From: an uncultured Treponema sp.
GTDB taxonomy: Bacteria > Spirochaetota > Spirochaetia > Treponematales > Treponemataceae
Direction of reading: 5' to 3'
Assembly: GCA_938045195.1 (NCBI GenBank)
Contig: CALINC010000028.1
Span: 1 to 17,904 of the forward strand
Length of the DNA stretch: 17,904 nucleotides
In this document: positions 1 through 8,090 of the stretch, in pieces
Layout of the letters: every line of letters begins with the position of its first letter
Position numbering within the stretch: the stretch's first letter is position 1
Made by a program: the position numbers and the translations under genes
The notes under the pieces: generated by a model
Told to the model about the DNA's origin: nothing
Seen by the model: only the letters and a program-made list of their open reading frames with translations
Databases searched by the model: none

Positions 1-119
1 GGGGAGTTTGGATTTCAAGCCCGATAATAGACACACTGGTTACGGTTTTATCTGCATTTATAGTGATTAAACTTTTTAAAAAAGATTTAAGCCCTAAAGA
101 TAAACCATTGAGCGCATAA
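1..119 (+). CDS. MATE-family efflux transporter, C-terminal end (partial)
   Basis: Only the last 38 codons are present; the reading frame enters from the left edge (first full codon at base 3) and ends at TAA 117-119. The peptide begins GVWISSPIIDTL, continues with a hydrophobic stretch (VTVLSAFIVIKL) and finishes with a lysine-rich tail. The pattern 'GVW-hydrophobic-P-hydrophobic-D' leading into a final membrane helix and a short basic cytoplasmic tail is how multidrug and toxin extrusion (MATE) proteins end; these are cation-coupled drug/proton antiporters in the inner membrane. The assignment is recognition of a short tail, so another polytopic membrane protein is possible. The gene converges with the chemoreceptor on the - strand, and a hairpin separates them. 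Confidence 0.6.
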   Translation, partial: GVWISSPIIDTLVTVLSAFIVIKLFKKDLSPKDKPLSA

Positions 120-128
120 GTTGTTTCT

Positions 129-170
129 ATCTCACAAGGCTGCCTTTATTTCGGCTGTCTTGTGAGATTT
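129..170. terminator. Hairpin terminator between convergent genes
   Basis: Two 10-bp perfect arms, ATCTCACAAG (129-138) and CTTGTGAGAT (159-168), enclose a second, imperfect inner pairing GCC/GGC around a T-rich loop. The structure sits 10 bases after the MATE stop and 20 bases past the chemoreceptor stop on the other strand. It can therefore serve both converging transcripts, although the following U-tract is weak on each side. Confidence 0.75.
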
Positions 171-188
171 AACTTAAAAATAAAAATT

Positions 189-2366
189 CTATACTTTAAA
201 TTTATTTACTTCGTTTGTTAAATTTTTAATACTCATTTTATTTTCTTGTGTCATTTCGTTTACTTTTTGCACAGTATTGGTCATTTGAACAGCTCCTACA
301 GCCATTTCATTCATACTTTGCGTAATAAACTGTGTGAGGTTATCCAGTCTTTCCATATCACCTGAAATATTTTTTCCGGCGGTAAGCATTTCGGCTGCAT
401 CGGCTTTTACTTCACTCGTTACCGAATTAATATTTTTTATGGCATTTAAAACTTCACTGCTTCCATTTGACTGTTCTTTCATCGCCATGGTCAAGGTAGA
501 ACTCATAGCTTTAACTTGCTCTGCTAAATTGAATATAATGTTAAATTTTTCTTCTGCAATATGTGAAGAATCAGACAGACTTTCAATTTCGGTTCCGAGA
601 GCTTTTAATGTTTCTGTAATTGTCTTACCCTGTGCACTGGATTCTTCAGCTAATTTTCTTATTTCATCTGCAACAACGGCAAAGCCTTTTCCGGCTTCAC
701 CGGCATGGGCGGCCTCAATCGCTGCGTTCATAGCCAATAAGTTTGTTTGACTTGCTATATGTTCTATTACGGAAGAAGCCTCCAGCAATCCGCCCGATTC
801 TTCCGCAATTTTTTTTGTTACACTATTTGATGTTATAAGGCTGTCTTTTCCATCGGCTGTTGCACCGACAAGATTTACAATAACATCATCCGTTTTCTCC
901 AGTGTTTGCGTAATTGAATCTATATTTGCAACCATTTGTTCAATTGCTGAAGAAGATTGAACTACACTGGAAGATTGAAGCTCAATACTGCTATTAAGCT
1001 CTTGTATGCGTTTCATAATCTGCTCGACACTTGATAAGGCTGCACTTACACTTGACCCTTGTGTTCCAGTTTGCTTATTAACACTTTGTATATTTGCCGT
1101 TATTTCTTCAACGGCACTCGCTGCCTCGCTTATACTTGCCGCAAAACTATTTTCAACTTCACTCATATTATGCGTATTTTCTGCAACTGTTCTAATCGAA
1201 TTACCTAATTTTTTAACGGTTTCATTTAGAAGAATTATTATTTCGCCTATTTCACCTGAAGCTAAAACCGGAATTGAAACTAAAAGATCGTTTTCTCCTA
1301 TTTTGTGTAAGGCTTCAGATATTTTTTTTAGCATTTTTATTATTTTTCCGGAAGTGAGATAGCTTATCGGAAGAGTTAAAAGAAAAACTCCGGCAAGCAT
1401 TAATCCGAGATTTACCAAAACTTTTTTTCCTACAGCTTCATATTCAGAAGATTCAATCGTATAAATATATGTCCAGCCTAAATCTTCATTTTTTGAATGT
1501 GCCAGTTTGGAATAATAAATTTTATTTTCAATAGATTGTTTTGTAAATTCCATGCTGCCGGATTGCAAAAGAGATTCATATTCCTTACCCAAAGTTTCTA
1601 TAGATTTTCCTATCGCTTCTTTTTGCCCGCTGTGTCCGACTATACGTCCTTTCTTGTCGATAATTATAGTGTGCCCTGTTTTGCTTATATTTTTTTCTTG
1701 AATAATTTTTTGAATATATGAAAGGTCTACTGAAGTCGAAACTACACCCTGCGTTTTCCCGTTTTTTATTATCTTGTTTGTAATTTCAATCGATACCTCA
1801 TTGTCAGACGAAATATATAAATCGGAAAGAATCTGATTGTTTGGGCTTTGTATACAATCTTTATACCAGCCGCGGGTTCGGGCATCATACCCGGGACTTC
1901 TTTCTTTAGGCGGACACATTAAAATTCCGCCGTCGCTCTCTGAAGCAAGGGTAACATATATTATAGATGAAAAAGATTCCTGAAAAGATTTTATAAGATT
2001 ATAAAGTTCTTTTTCGTTAGAATCAAAAGCAGAAGGGTTCATAGCGACCTTACCGTTTGCAGTATCGGCTTTTAAATTTACATAAGACGTAATGTTTCCA
2101 TCTAAATTTTTTATAAGATCGATATTTGAAAGAGCCGTATTCAGCTCCTTTAAGCTGCCGATTAAGTTATCGATATATAGATCGGCACTATCTATAAACT
2201 CTTGTGTCTGTTTTTCGTAAGTGAGACGAGTTTGATTTAGAGTAATAAAATAAGTGGTCAAGCCCACCAAAAAAGCCGGCAGAGCAACCAATACAACTAC
2301 AATTAAAGCTATCCTTACTCGCAAAGATTTTGTTGTTTTTGATTTGGGTTTCATTTTAGTTTCCAT
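189..2366 (-). CDS. Methyl-accepting chemotaxis protein with dCache sensor domain
   Basis: Transmembrane chemoreceptor of about 725 residues that passes ligand binding outside the inner membrane to the CheA/CheW complex inside. Visible order: basic N-terminus, TM1 (about 18-43), a periplasmic region of about 270 residues with the fold pattern of double Cache, TM2 (about 316-338), a HAMP linker (about 340-395) and a long coiled coil. The coiled coil contains the nearly invariant signalling tip (about 535-575, with NLLAMNAAIEAAHAGEAGKG). The periplasmic part contains GYDARTRGWY, matching the Y-x4-R-x-W part of amino-acid-binding dCache domains. An in-frame TTG lies two codons upstream, but the ATG at 2366 has a weak AGGT ribosome site at better spacing. 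It begins 15 bases after nrdB ends, so it is probably co-transcribed with nrdB. The ligand is unknown. Confidence 0.93.
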   Translation of the reverse strand: METKMKPKSKTTKSLRVRIALIVVVLVALPAFLVGLTTYFITLNQTRLTYEKQTQEFIDSADLYIDNLIGSLKELNTALSNIDLIKNLDGNITSYVNLKADTANGKVAMNPSAFDSNEKELYNLIKSFQESFSSIIYVTLASESDGGILMCPPKERSPGYDARTRGWYKDCIQSPNNQILSDLYISSDNEVSIEITNKIIKNGKTQGVVSTSVDLSYIQKIIQEKNISKTGHTIIIDKKGRIVGHSGQKEAIGKSIETLGKEYESLLQSGSMEFTKQSIENKIYYSKLAHSKNEDLGWTYIYTIESSEYEAVGKKVLVNLGLMLAGVFLLTLPISYLTSGKIIKMLKKISEALHKIGENDLLVSIPVLASGEIGEIIILLNETVKKLGNSIRTVAENTHNMSEVENSFAASISEAASAVEEITANIQSVNKQTGTQGSSVSAALSSVEQIMKRIQELNSSIELQSSSVVQSSSAIEQMVANIDSITQTLEKTDDVIVNLVGATADGKDSLITSNSVTKKIAEESGGLLEASSVIEHIASQTNLLAMNAAIEAAHAGEAGKGFAVVADEIRKLAEESSAQGKTITETLKALGTEIESLSDSSHIAEEKFNIIFNLAEQVKAMSSTLTMAMKEQSNGSSEVLNAIKNINSVTSEVKADAAEMLTAGKNISGDMERLDNLTQFITQSMNEMAVGAVQMTNTVQKVNEMTQENKMSIKNLTNEVNKFKV

Positions 2367-2381
2367 AAACAATACCTGTAT

Positions 2382-3437
2382 TTATAAGTCATCTATCATC
2401 GCCGATGATTTTGCATAGGCGGTGGACTTGGCTTCAAAGAAGTCGGTCTTAATCAGATTCGCATTGCTGTACTGGCTGACCCAGCTCATAGATTGAGGTT
2501 CTTCCCTGTGCCCTTCATAAATGGGTGCAAAGCCTAGGTTTTCGCATCTGAGGTTTCCCAAATATTGAATATAGTCGGTAATCATCTGACTGTTAAGCCC
2601 GGGAATATCGTTTCCTATAACATAATTTCCCCAAGCTATTTCTTGTTCACAGCCTTCCTTTATCATGGCTCTAAAAAGTTCTACATTTTGCGGAGTAAAT
2701 AGCTGCGGTTCTTCTTTTTGAAGTTCCTGTATCATCGAGCGGAAAAGCCAGAGATGTGTATTTTCATCTCGGTTGATATAACGGATTTCCTGAACAGAAC
2801 CGGGCATCTTATTGTTTCTTCCCAAATTATAAAAGAACATAAAACCTGAATAAAAATAGACGCCTTCCAAAATATAGTTTGCAACGCAGACCTTTAAAAA
2901 GGCAAGAGCACTCTTATCTGTTTGAAATTCGTTGTATAAATCGCCGATAAATTTGTTTCTGCGTAAAAGATGTTCATCATCTTTCCATTGATATAAGATT
3001 TCAGTTCGTTCTTCGGGAGAGCAAATTGTGTCTAGCATATAACTGTAGCTTTGCGAGTGAACGGCTTCTTGAAAGGCTTGAATGGTAAGGCATAGGTTTA
3101 CCTCATTGGCTGTTACATATTGGCCGACATTGGGAAGGTTTGCTGTTTGAATACTATCCAAAAAAATTAAAAAAGAAAGAATTTTATCATAGGCCGTTTT
3201 TTCGGGAGCCGATAGTTTTCGGTAGTCCTGAACATCGGTGGTCATATTTATTTCTTCGGGTATCCAAAAATTATTCATAGCCTGCCGGTACCAATCACTT
3301 GCCCAAGAATACTTCATATTGTTAAAATCGTTTAGGTTGGTGGTGTTTCCGCCAATCATTTTACGCTTGTGAGTTTCTATATCTCCGTTTTCATTAAACA
3401 AGGCCTTATGAGGCAAAATAGTTTTTTCCGTTATCAT
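2382..3437 (-). CDS. nrdB: Ribonucleotide reductase class I, beta (radical-generating) subunit
   Basis: Small subunit of aerobic ribonucleotide reductase, which holds the metal centre and radical needed by NrdA to reduce ribonucleoside diphosphates for DNA synthesis. Expected ligands are visible: D94 (FLDSIQ), E124 and H127 (QEAVHSQSY), E191 (LEGVYFYSG), and E225/H228 (RDENTH). The radical tyrosine is present as Y131, four residues after H127, so this is a tyrosyl-radical type rather than the Phe-bearing class Ic. Length (351 residues) is normal, and the C-terminus ends with an acidic IDDL tail of the kind that docks to NrdA. The ATG overlaps the stop of the upstream permease gene by four bases (ATGA) and has a clear AAGGAG site, pointing to translational coupling. 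The partner nrdA is not in this window. Confidence 0.95.
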   Translation of the reverse strand: MITEKTILPHKALFNENGDIETHKRKMIGGNTTNLNDFNNMKYSWASDWYRQAMNNFWIPEEINMTTDVQDYRKLSAPEKTAYDKILSFLIFLDSIQTANLPNVGQYVTANEVNLCLTIQAFQEAVHSQSYSYMLDTICSPEERTEILYQWKDDEHLLRRNKFIGDLYNEFQTDKSALAFLKVCVANYILEGVYFYSGFMFFYNLGRNNKMPGSVQEIRYINRDENTHLWLFRSMIQELQKEEPQLFTPQNVELFRAMIKEGCEQEIAWGNYVIGNDIPGLNSQMITDYIQYLGNLRCENLGFAPIYEGHREEPQSMSWVSQYSNANLIKTDFFEAKSTAYAKSSAMIDDL

Positions 3438-4567
3438 AAATTTTCTCCTTGCACTAAATGCTCAAAACTGTATTCATCATTTTCTTTTTTTTCTTCTATA
3501 TCCAAAGCCATATCTAAAATCGTAAAAAATAAGATTACAATCATCGGCCCCAAAATAATGCCGTCAAATGAAAACATACTGACTCCGCCCAGCATTGAAA
3601 AAAAGATTAAAAGAGGATGTATCTTTATTCTGTCTTTTAAGAAGAATGGGCGTAGAAAGTTATCCATAAAGCTGATTATCGACCCTGCAACAACCAAAAA
3701 GATAAGGCCCTTTACAAGCCCGTCCGTAAAGCATAGTCCGACTCCTACAGGAAACCAAATTAAACCGCAGCCGACAAGGGGTAAAAATGTACTAAAAAAG
3801 GTTAGAATTGCAAGCAAGAGTGCGCTTTGCACACCGAATATAAGATAAACTATAAAAGATGCAAGACCTTGATAAAACGAAACAAGAAAAAGTCCCTTAA
3901 AAAGATTGGTTGTAATTTCGCCTATTTTAGAAAAAAGTTTATTTGATGTTTCATTCTCTATAGGAATGGCATGTTTTAACAAACTGAAAAGATAAGCTCC
4001 GTCTACATAAAAAAAGTAAAGGGCAAAGGCAAAAAAAACAAGGGATAAAAAAAATGAACCGGCATTTTTTACAAGGCTTGTTGCATACCGCAATATTTTA
4101 TCCGAAGAAGAAGATAAAAGACTTAAAAATTCTTTTTGCAAATCAAGGTTGGAAATATCTACCGTTCCCATAGATAAACGGTTTACGGCTGCGGCTATAT
4201 CGTTTTTTGAAAAGCCGGACTCTGCATTGTTTATGTTTTCTAAAAAGCTCTGAATATTTTGAACAAGGATTTTCCCTTGCCCGAATATTTTTATCACAAC
4301 AAAAAACAAAACGCCGGCCACAACAAGAACCGTTATTATTGCAAAACTGCCTGCAAGCAATCTTTTTTTTATCGGGAAAGTCTTTTTCTCTTTATTCATT
4401 TTGGATAGTATCTTATTATATAAGGGCCTTACCAAAACATAAATTACTGCCGACCATAATAAAACGCTTGCGTAGGGCAAAAATAATTTACCCACAAGAA
4501 TCAACATTCCTGCAAGTAATACGAAGAATGAGATGGTTTGAAGCCTGTGTTTGTTTTCTTGATACAT
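3434..4567 (-). CDS. AI-2E family (UPF0118) transporter
   Basis: Integral inner-membrane protein of 377 residues with the layout of the AI-2E exporter family (PF01594). It has an N-terminal hydrophobic pair (LLAGMLILVGKLFLPYASVL and following), a TM near residues 70-90 followed by a soluble segment of about 80 residues (GKILVQNIQSFLENINN onward), then five or so packed membrane helices. The family-typical motif near QGLASFIVYLIFG, the FLPLVGCGLIWFPVGV loop and the late MDNFLRPFFLKDRIKIHPL segment are present. Members export quorum signal, act as Na+/H+ antiporters, or have no known substrate; the substrate here cannot be read. The gene starts 6 bases after nagB ends, with AAAGGA as ribosome site, and overlaps nrdB at its end. 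Confidence 0.88.
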   Translation of the reverse strand: MYQENKHRLQTISFFVLLAGMLILVGKLFLPYASVLLWSAVIYVLVRPLYNKILSKMNKEKKTFPIKKRLLAGSFAIITVLVVAGVLFFVVIKIFGQGKILVQNIQSFLENINNAESGFSKNDIAAAVNRLSMGTVDISNLDLQKEFLSLLSSSSDKILRYATSLVKNAGSFFLSLVFFAFALYFFYVDGAYLFSLLKHAIPIENETSNKLFSKIGEITTNLFKGLFLVSFYQGLASFIVYLIFGVQSALLLAILTFFSTFLPLVGCGLIWFPVGVGLCFTDGLVKGLIFLVVAGSIISFMDNFLRPFFLKDRIKIHPLLIFFSMLGGVSMFSFDGIILGPMIVILFFTILDMALDIEEKKENDEYSFEHLVQGENL

Positions 4568-4573
4568 TAGTTT

Positions 4574-5362
4574 CTATTTTCCTTTTTCGATATCCAAAAA
4601 GTATTTTACGGTTTTTACTTTAAGTTCATCTGTTGCAGCATCATCGCAGATTATAATGGATTTAGGATGAAGTTGTAAAGCGCTTACAGTCCATACATGG
4701 CTTACCCCCCCTTCGACGGCTTGATGAACAGCCTCAGCCTTAGCGAGCCCTGTTGCCATTATAAGAACCTCTTCGGCATCCATAATCGTGCCGATACCTA
4801 CAGTCAAGGCGGTCTTTGGAACAAGGTCTTCATTTCCCTCAAAAAAGCGGGAATTCATTATGATGGTATCCCGCGTTAAGGTTTTTTCTCTTGTGCGGGA
4901 AGTCAATGAGGAATATGGCTCATTAAAAGCTATGTGTCCGTCTGCCCCTATTCCGCCTAAAAATAAATGGATTTTCCCGTAAGAGCGGATAGCCTTTTCG
5001 TAGTCCTCACATTCCTTTTTCTTATCTTTGGCCATTCCGTTTAAGATGTGAATATTTTTAGGCTCAATGTCGATGTGATTAAAAAAATTATCCATCATAA
5101 AATAATGATAGCTTTGAGGATGGGAGGCTTCCAAACCTACATATTCATCCATATTAAAGGTAACTACATGCTTAAAGGATAAAAGACCTTCTTTGTGTTT
5201 TTTTATAAGCTCCTTATAAACACCTAACGGGGTAGAACCTGTCGGAAGTCCTAAAACAAAGGGCTTTTCTTTTGTAGGTTTAAATTCGATAATTTTATTG
5301 CAGATATAATCGGCAGTCCATTTTGAACAATCTTCATAATTATTTTTGATGATAAGTCTCAT
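4574..5362 (-). CDS. nagB: Glucosamine-6-phosphate deaminase
   Basis: Converts glucosamine-6-phosphate to fructose-6-phosphate and ammonia, feeding amino-sugar carbon into glycolysis; cytoplasmic. The 262-residue protein carries GLPTGSTPLGVY (phosphate-binding loop), FNMDEY with D72, and the catalytic block GIGADGHIAFNEP with D141, H143 and E148. These fall at the same positions as in the E. coli enzyme. The allosteric N-acetylglucosamine-6-phosphate site cannot be judged by eye. The ATG at 5362 has a GGGAG ribosome site five bases upstream. It is the first gene of the - strand run nagB, AI-2E permease, nrdB, chemoreceptor; no nagA is next to it. A palindrome lies between its promoter and its start. 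Confidence 0.96.
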   Translation of the reverse strand: MRLIIKNNYEDCSKWTADYICNKIIEFKPTKEKPFVLGLPTGSTPLGVYKELIKKHKEGLLSFKHVVTFNMDEYVGLEASHPQSYHYFMMDNFFNHIDIEPKNIHILNGMAKDKKKECEDYEKAIRSYGKIHLFLGGIGADGHIAFNEPYSSLTSRTREKTLTRDTIIMNSRFFEGNEDLVPKTALTVGIGTIMDAEEVLIMATGLAKAEAVHQAVEGGVSHVWTVSALQLHPKSIIICDDAATDELKVKTVKYFLDIEKGK

Positions 5363-5374
5363 AGAGTCTCCCTA

Positions 5375-5391
5375 TTAGGTCTATGACCTAA
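5375..5391. promoter_or_regulatory. Palindrome in the nagB leader (operator or leader hairpin)
   Basis: Perfect 7-bp arms TTAGGTC and GACCTAA separated by TAT. Relative to the predicted - strand promoter (5399-5427) it begins at or just after the transcription start and ends before the ribosome site of nagB. That placement suits a repressor operator, possibly amino-sugar responsive, or a short 5' leader hairpin. It does not resemble the GntR/NagR or NrdR boxes I know. Confidence 0.5.
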
Positions 5392-5398
5392 GAACTAT

Positions 5399-5427
5399 AT
5401 AATACAAAAAAAGCGAAATTTAGTAAA
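5399..5427 (-). promoter_or_regulatory. Probable promoter for the nagB operon
   Basis: On the - strand TTTACT (5427-5422) is followed after 17 bases by TATTAT (5404-5399). The -35 matches four of six consensus bases and the -10 five of six. Start of transcription would be near 5392, about 30 bases before the nagB ATG. The surrounding DNA is very AT-rich, so the call is moderate. Confidence 0.45.
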
Positions 5428-5621
5428 TAAATGAAGATAAATTCCTATTATGTAGGTAATCATGTATTGATAAAATTTTATTTTTTTTATCTTAAGCACT
5501 AGAAAAAAATTCGGAAATATGATACAGTTACAGAGTCATATCTTAAATGTATATTTTATAAGTGTCCTATTTATAAATCGTAATCAAAATATTCTAAATT
5601 AGACTAGGGAGCCTATTTATT

Positions 5622-6071
5622 ATGGTAAACTTAAAAAAGCACCGAAGTAAGACTCGTTTTTCTATTTTGAATAAACTTGTTATTTTTTTCGGTACATTGA
5701 TTCTGATTGCAGGTTTTACAATGGGAGCTGCTGTTCTCTATATTGCAAAAACACCCACTCATGAATTAACAAACACTATGAGAATTTTATGCTCTTTGAT
5801 GGTTGTAGCGTCAGTCCTTATTACTATTGTAATGTTTTTTACAATGATAAAATCTATAAAAAGAAAAGACAAACAATCTAATTTATCTACTCTCTTTAAT
5901 AACACCATAGTCAAAATAGGTGATTCTGTAAAGCTATTCGATACGAACACCGCCGCGGTGCAACAAATGGGTAACAAACTTGTGTCCGACATTAAGGAAA
6001 CGGCAAGTACAATCAATCAGATACAGACTATTGCACATATGGAAAGCATCACTGAAACAACGGAGAATTAA
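5622..6071 (+). pseudogene. Truncated methyl-accepting chemotaxis protein
   Basis: A 149-codon frame with its own ATG and a TAGGGAG ribosome site. Residues 1-18 are basic; two membrane helices follow (about 17-42 and 53-76) with only about ten residues between them, so there is no extracellular sensor domain. The next part (LFNNTIVKIGDSVKLFDTNT and ETASTINQI) is recognisable as the start of the cytoplasmic coiled coil of Treponema chemoreceptors. It then jumps to SITETTEN and stops. The equivalent block in whole receptors lies further along the coiled coil, so there appears to be an internal deletion as well as loss of everything after it, including the CheA/CheW-binding tip. It cannot signal as a normal receptor. 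The next operon starts within 15 bases of the stop, which suggests that its arrival removed the 3' part. Confidence 0.7.
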
Positions 6072-6084
6072 AAAAAACTTATCC

Positions 6085-6113
6085 TTGACAGCCAAAAAGA
6101 AATTGTGTATACT
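6085..6113 (+). promoter_or_regulatory. Promoter of the tetR-ECF transporter operon
   Basis: TTGACA (6085-6090), a 17-base spacer and TATACT (6108-6113) form a near-consensus housekeeping promoter, the strongest in this part of the window. Transcription should start around 6120, inside the adjacent inverted repeat. Confidence 0.85.
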
Positions 6114-6114
6114 A

Positions 6115-6141
6115 AATAAAAATAGCATTGCTATTTTTATT
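6115..6141. promoter_or_regulatory. TetR-type operator, 12-bp perfect inverted repeat
   Basis: AATAAAAATAGC (6115-6126) and GCTATTTTTATT (6130-6141) are exact reverse complements around ATT. The repeat begins two bases after the -10 box and covers the expected start of transcription, ending 16 bases before the tetR ATG. This is the classic site for the neighbouring TetR protein to shut off its own operon; the assignment to that protein is inference from position. Confidence 0.8.
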
Positions 6142-6157
6142 GGAAGGCGGTTCGTTT

Positions 6158-6775
6158 ATGAGCAAAAGTGAAGATACCAAACAATTGATTTTGGATACGG
6201 CTAAGCGTGAGTTTTTGGAAAAAGGCTACAGTGCTGCCTCTGTCCGCACAATTGCAAAAAAGGCCGGTTTAACGACCGGTGCGATTTTTCGGTATTACGC
6301 GGATAAGGCGGCTTTGTTTGAAGCCCTTGTCTCCGAAGCGGCAGACGGGCTGGTCGAGCAATTTAAGGCGGCCCAAGAGGCACACTTTGAGTTGATTCCT
6401 CAAGAGCGGACGGCGGAAAGCCGAGATTTATCGACAGAGTATTTACGGCACTTTGTAAATTATGTGTATGACCGTTTTGATGAATTCAAGCTGGTACTTT
6501 GCGGCGCGGAAGGCACAAAATACGCAAATTATATCCATGATCTGGTGGAACTTGATGTGGAGCGTACCGAAATATATTATCGGCTCTTGCGGGAAAAGGG
6601 AAAAATCAAAGGGAGCATCAGCCATGAACTTCATCACATGATTACAAGTGCCTATTTTACCGCAGTATTTGAAACCGTCGTACATGACATGCCAAGAAAA
6701 CAGGCGATGGGATATGTAGAAGAAATCGCCGTTTTCTTTAATTCAGGATGGGAGGGGCTTTTAAAGCTAGTATGA
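6158..6775 (+). CDS. TetR/AcrR-family transcriptional regulator
   Basis: Predicted local repressor of the ECF transporter genes behind it. The 205-residue protein opens with the TetR DNA-binding helices: ILDTAKREFLEKGYSAASV, then IAKKAGLTTGAIFRYYADKA, which is the helix-turn-helix and recognition helix with the usual F-Y-Y end. Residues from about 60 on form the variable ligand-binding part and cannot be assigned an inducer. The ATG at 6158 is chosen over an in-frame TTG 30 bases upstream, because that codon lies inside the operator and the family normally starts a few residues before ILDTA; GGAAGG precedes the ATG by 10 bases. The gene is the first of four in one direction, with an operator overlapping its promoter. 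Base composition is visibly richer in G+C than the flanking genes, suggesting transfer of the whole operon. Confidence 0.93.
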   Translation: MSKSEDTKQLILDTAKREFLEKGYSAASVRTIAKKAGLTTGAIFRYYADKAALFEALVSEAADGLVEQFKAAQEAHFELIPQERTAESRDLSTEYLRHFVNYVYDRFDEFKLVLCGAEGTKYANYIHDLVELDVERTEIYYRLLREKGKIKGSISHELHHMITSAYFTAVFETVVHDMPRKQAMGYVEEIAVFFNSGWEGLLKLV

Positions 6776-6782
6776 GAAGGAT

Positions 6783-7385
6783 ATGAAAAACAAAAAAATT
6801 AACACATTACAGACCAAGGATTTTATTTCTATCGGCGTTTTCTCGCTTGTTTATTTTGCGGCTGCTTTTATCATCGGCGGTGTTGCGCAGATGACACCGA
6901 TTACATTTCCGTTTATGCCGATGATTGTCGCATTGTTTGCGGGCAGTATTTTTATGCTATATACCGCAAAAATTCCAAAACGGGGTGCAATTTCGATTTT
7001 GGGGATTTTAGCAGGATTGTTGCTCTTTATTACCGGAATGTTTTGGATGATGTCGGTCTTTTTTATCATCTTCGGTTTTATTGCAGACGGTATTGCATCT
7101 TTCGGGGAGTTTAAATCTTTTAAGAAAAACCTTACGGCGTATTGTATTTTTGCGCTTGCACCGATGGGGGCGTATATACCGATGGCAGTAATGCCCGCTA
7201 AGTTTGATGCGTTTATGCGCAAAAAAGGAGACTTTTCATCTTTTGCCGAAGTCATTAACGCAATCGGTGCTAACCGATGGGTGGTTCCGGCAATGATAGC
7301 GGGAACGGTTGTGTGTGCAATAATCGGCGGAATGATCGGAAAAAAATTGCTGAAAAAACATTTTGAAAAAGCGGGAATTGTGTAA
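6783..7385 (+). CDS. MptD/Trep_Strep family ECF transporter S component
   Basis: Membrane-embedded substrate-binding subunit of an energy-coupling-factor importer. The 200-residue protein is almost wholly hydrophobic, with about six membrane segments. The spacing of MTPITFPFMPMIVALFAG, GMFWMMSVFFIIFGFIADGI and the C-terminal GGMIGKKLLKKH matches the 'Trep_Strep' membrane family (TIGR02185, MptD), named for its presence in Treponema and streptococci. The substrate of this family is not established to my knowledge. The ATG is seven bases after the tetR stop; its AGAAGG ribosome site is unusually close (about two bases), so coupling to tetR translation is likely. The stop is immediately followed by the ecfT ATG. 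Confidence 0.88.
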   Translation: MKNKKINTLQTKDFISIGVFSLVYFAAAFIIGGVAQMTPITFPFMPMIVALFAGSIFMLYTAKIPKRGAISILGILAGLLLFITGMFWMMSVFFIIFGFIADGIASFGEFKSFKKNLTAYCIFALAPMGAYIPMAVMPAKFDAFMRKKGDFSSFAEVINAIGANRWVVPAMIAGTVVCAIIGGMIGKKLLKKHFEKAGIV

Positions 7386-8090
7386 ATGTTTTTGGATCCC
7401 CGCACCAAATTACTCATTCTTGCAATTACGAGTGTATCGGTTTTTTTGAATGAGAGTACGCTGATAGAAGGTGCTTTTATATTTATCCCCTTTTTGCTGC
7501 TCTTACAGGCAAAACATATTCGGCTTGCATTTAAAAGCGGTGCGGCCTTTATAATTTTGCTGACACTGCCGATGCTGCTAGTGCCGCACCTCCCGGTAAC
7601 GGCAGGCGGCATTCTCTATATGTTTGCCGTATACATACGCAAACTCATTCCGTGTTTTATGCTCGGCAGTCTTCTCATCTGGACAACCAAGGTAAGTACT
7701 TTCTTGGCGGCAATCAGCCGCTTACACCTGCCGAAAGGTTTTACCATTGCATTATCGATCACGCTGCGCTATTTTCCGACAATGACGGAAGAATGGGGTT
7801 TTATCAAAGATGCCATGTCCTTGCGGGGCATATCGGCATCTCCTGCAGGATTGCTTTTTCATCCGGTACGAACAATGGAATATGTGTATGTACCGATGCT
7901 TGTGTCAGCGTCAAAGATATCCGACGAGATAACACAGGCTGCTATTACTCGGGGAATAGATCATCTTGAACGGAGGAGTTGTCTTGAAAACATACGGTTA
8001 CGTGTATGGGATACACTGCTGCTCATTCTTTACTCGAGTCTTGTTGTACTTATCATTTTTAATACTGTAAAAGGAGCGGTTCTTCCTTGA
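7386..8090 (+). CDS. ecfT: ECF transporter transmembrane coupling protein EcfT
   Basis: Links the S component to the ATPases in the inner membrane. The 234-residue protein starts with the family-typical FLDPRTKLLILAITSV, has four to six membrane segments, and carries the two x-R-G motifs of the cytoplasmic coupling helices: MSLRGIS (about residues 145-151) and AITRGID (about 188-194), separated by the usual HP--YVYVPML segment. The ATG directly follows the previous stop. The final TGA lies inside the TTGA that starts the ATPase gene, a four-base overlap. A non-coding or shadow reading is ruled out by both motifs falling at family positions. Confidence 0.92.
   Translation: MFLDPRTKLLILAITSVSVFLNESTLIEGAFIFIPFLLLLQAKHIRLAFKSGAAFIILLTLPMLLVPHLPVTAGGILYMFAVYIRKLIPCFMLGSLLIWTTKVSTFLAAISRLHLPKGFTIALSITLRYFPTMTEEWGFIKDAMSLRGISASPAGLLFHPVRTMEYVYVPMLVSASKISDEITQAAITRGIDHLERRSCLENIRLRVWDTLLLILYSSLVVLIIFNTVKGAVLP

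Noticed and set aside
334..1721. Several + strand open frames (334-750, 1006-1362, 1497-1721)
   Set aside because: They are antisense to the chemoreceptor, whose domains and motifs cover the whole interval; the predicted peptides have no family features and no ribosome sites.
3369..4982. + strand open frames over nrdB, the AI-2E permease and nagB
   Set aside because: The - strand genes have complete catalytic motifs and tight operon junctions; the + strand frames are shadows.
6851..7612. A long (253-codon) - strand open frame
   Set aside because: It is antisense to the MptD S component and EcfT, both recognisable; it is a mirror of a long, hydrophobic, biased coding sequence.
7652..7969. 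A + strand 105-codon frame inside ecfT
   Set aside because: It overlaps the EcfT coupling motifs in a different frame and has no separate ribosome site.
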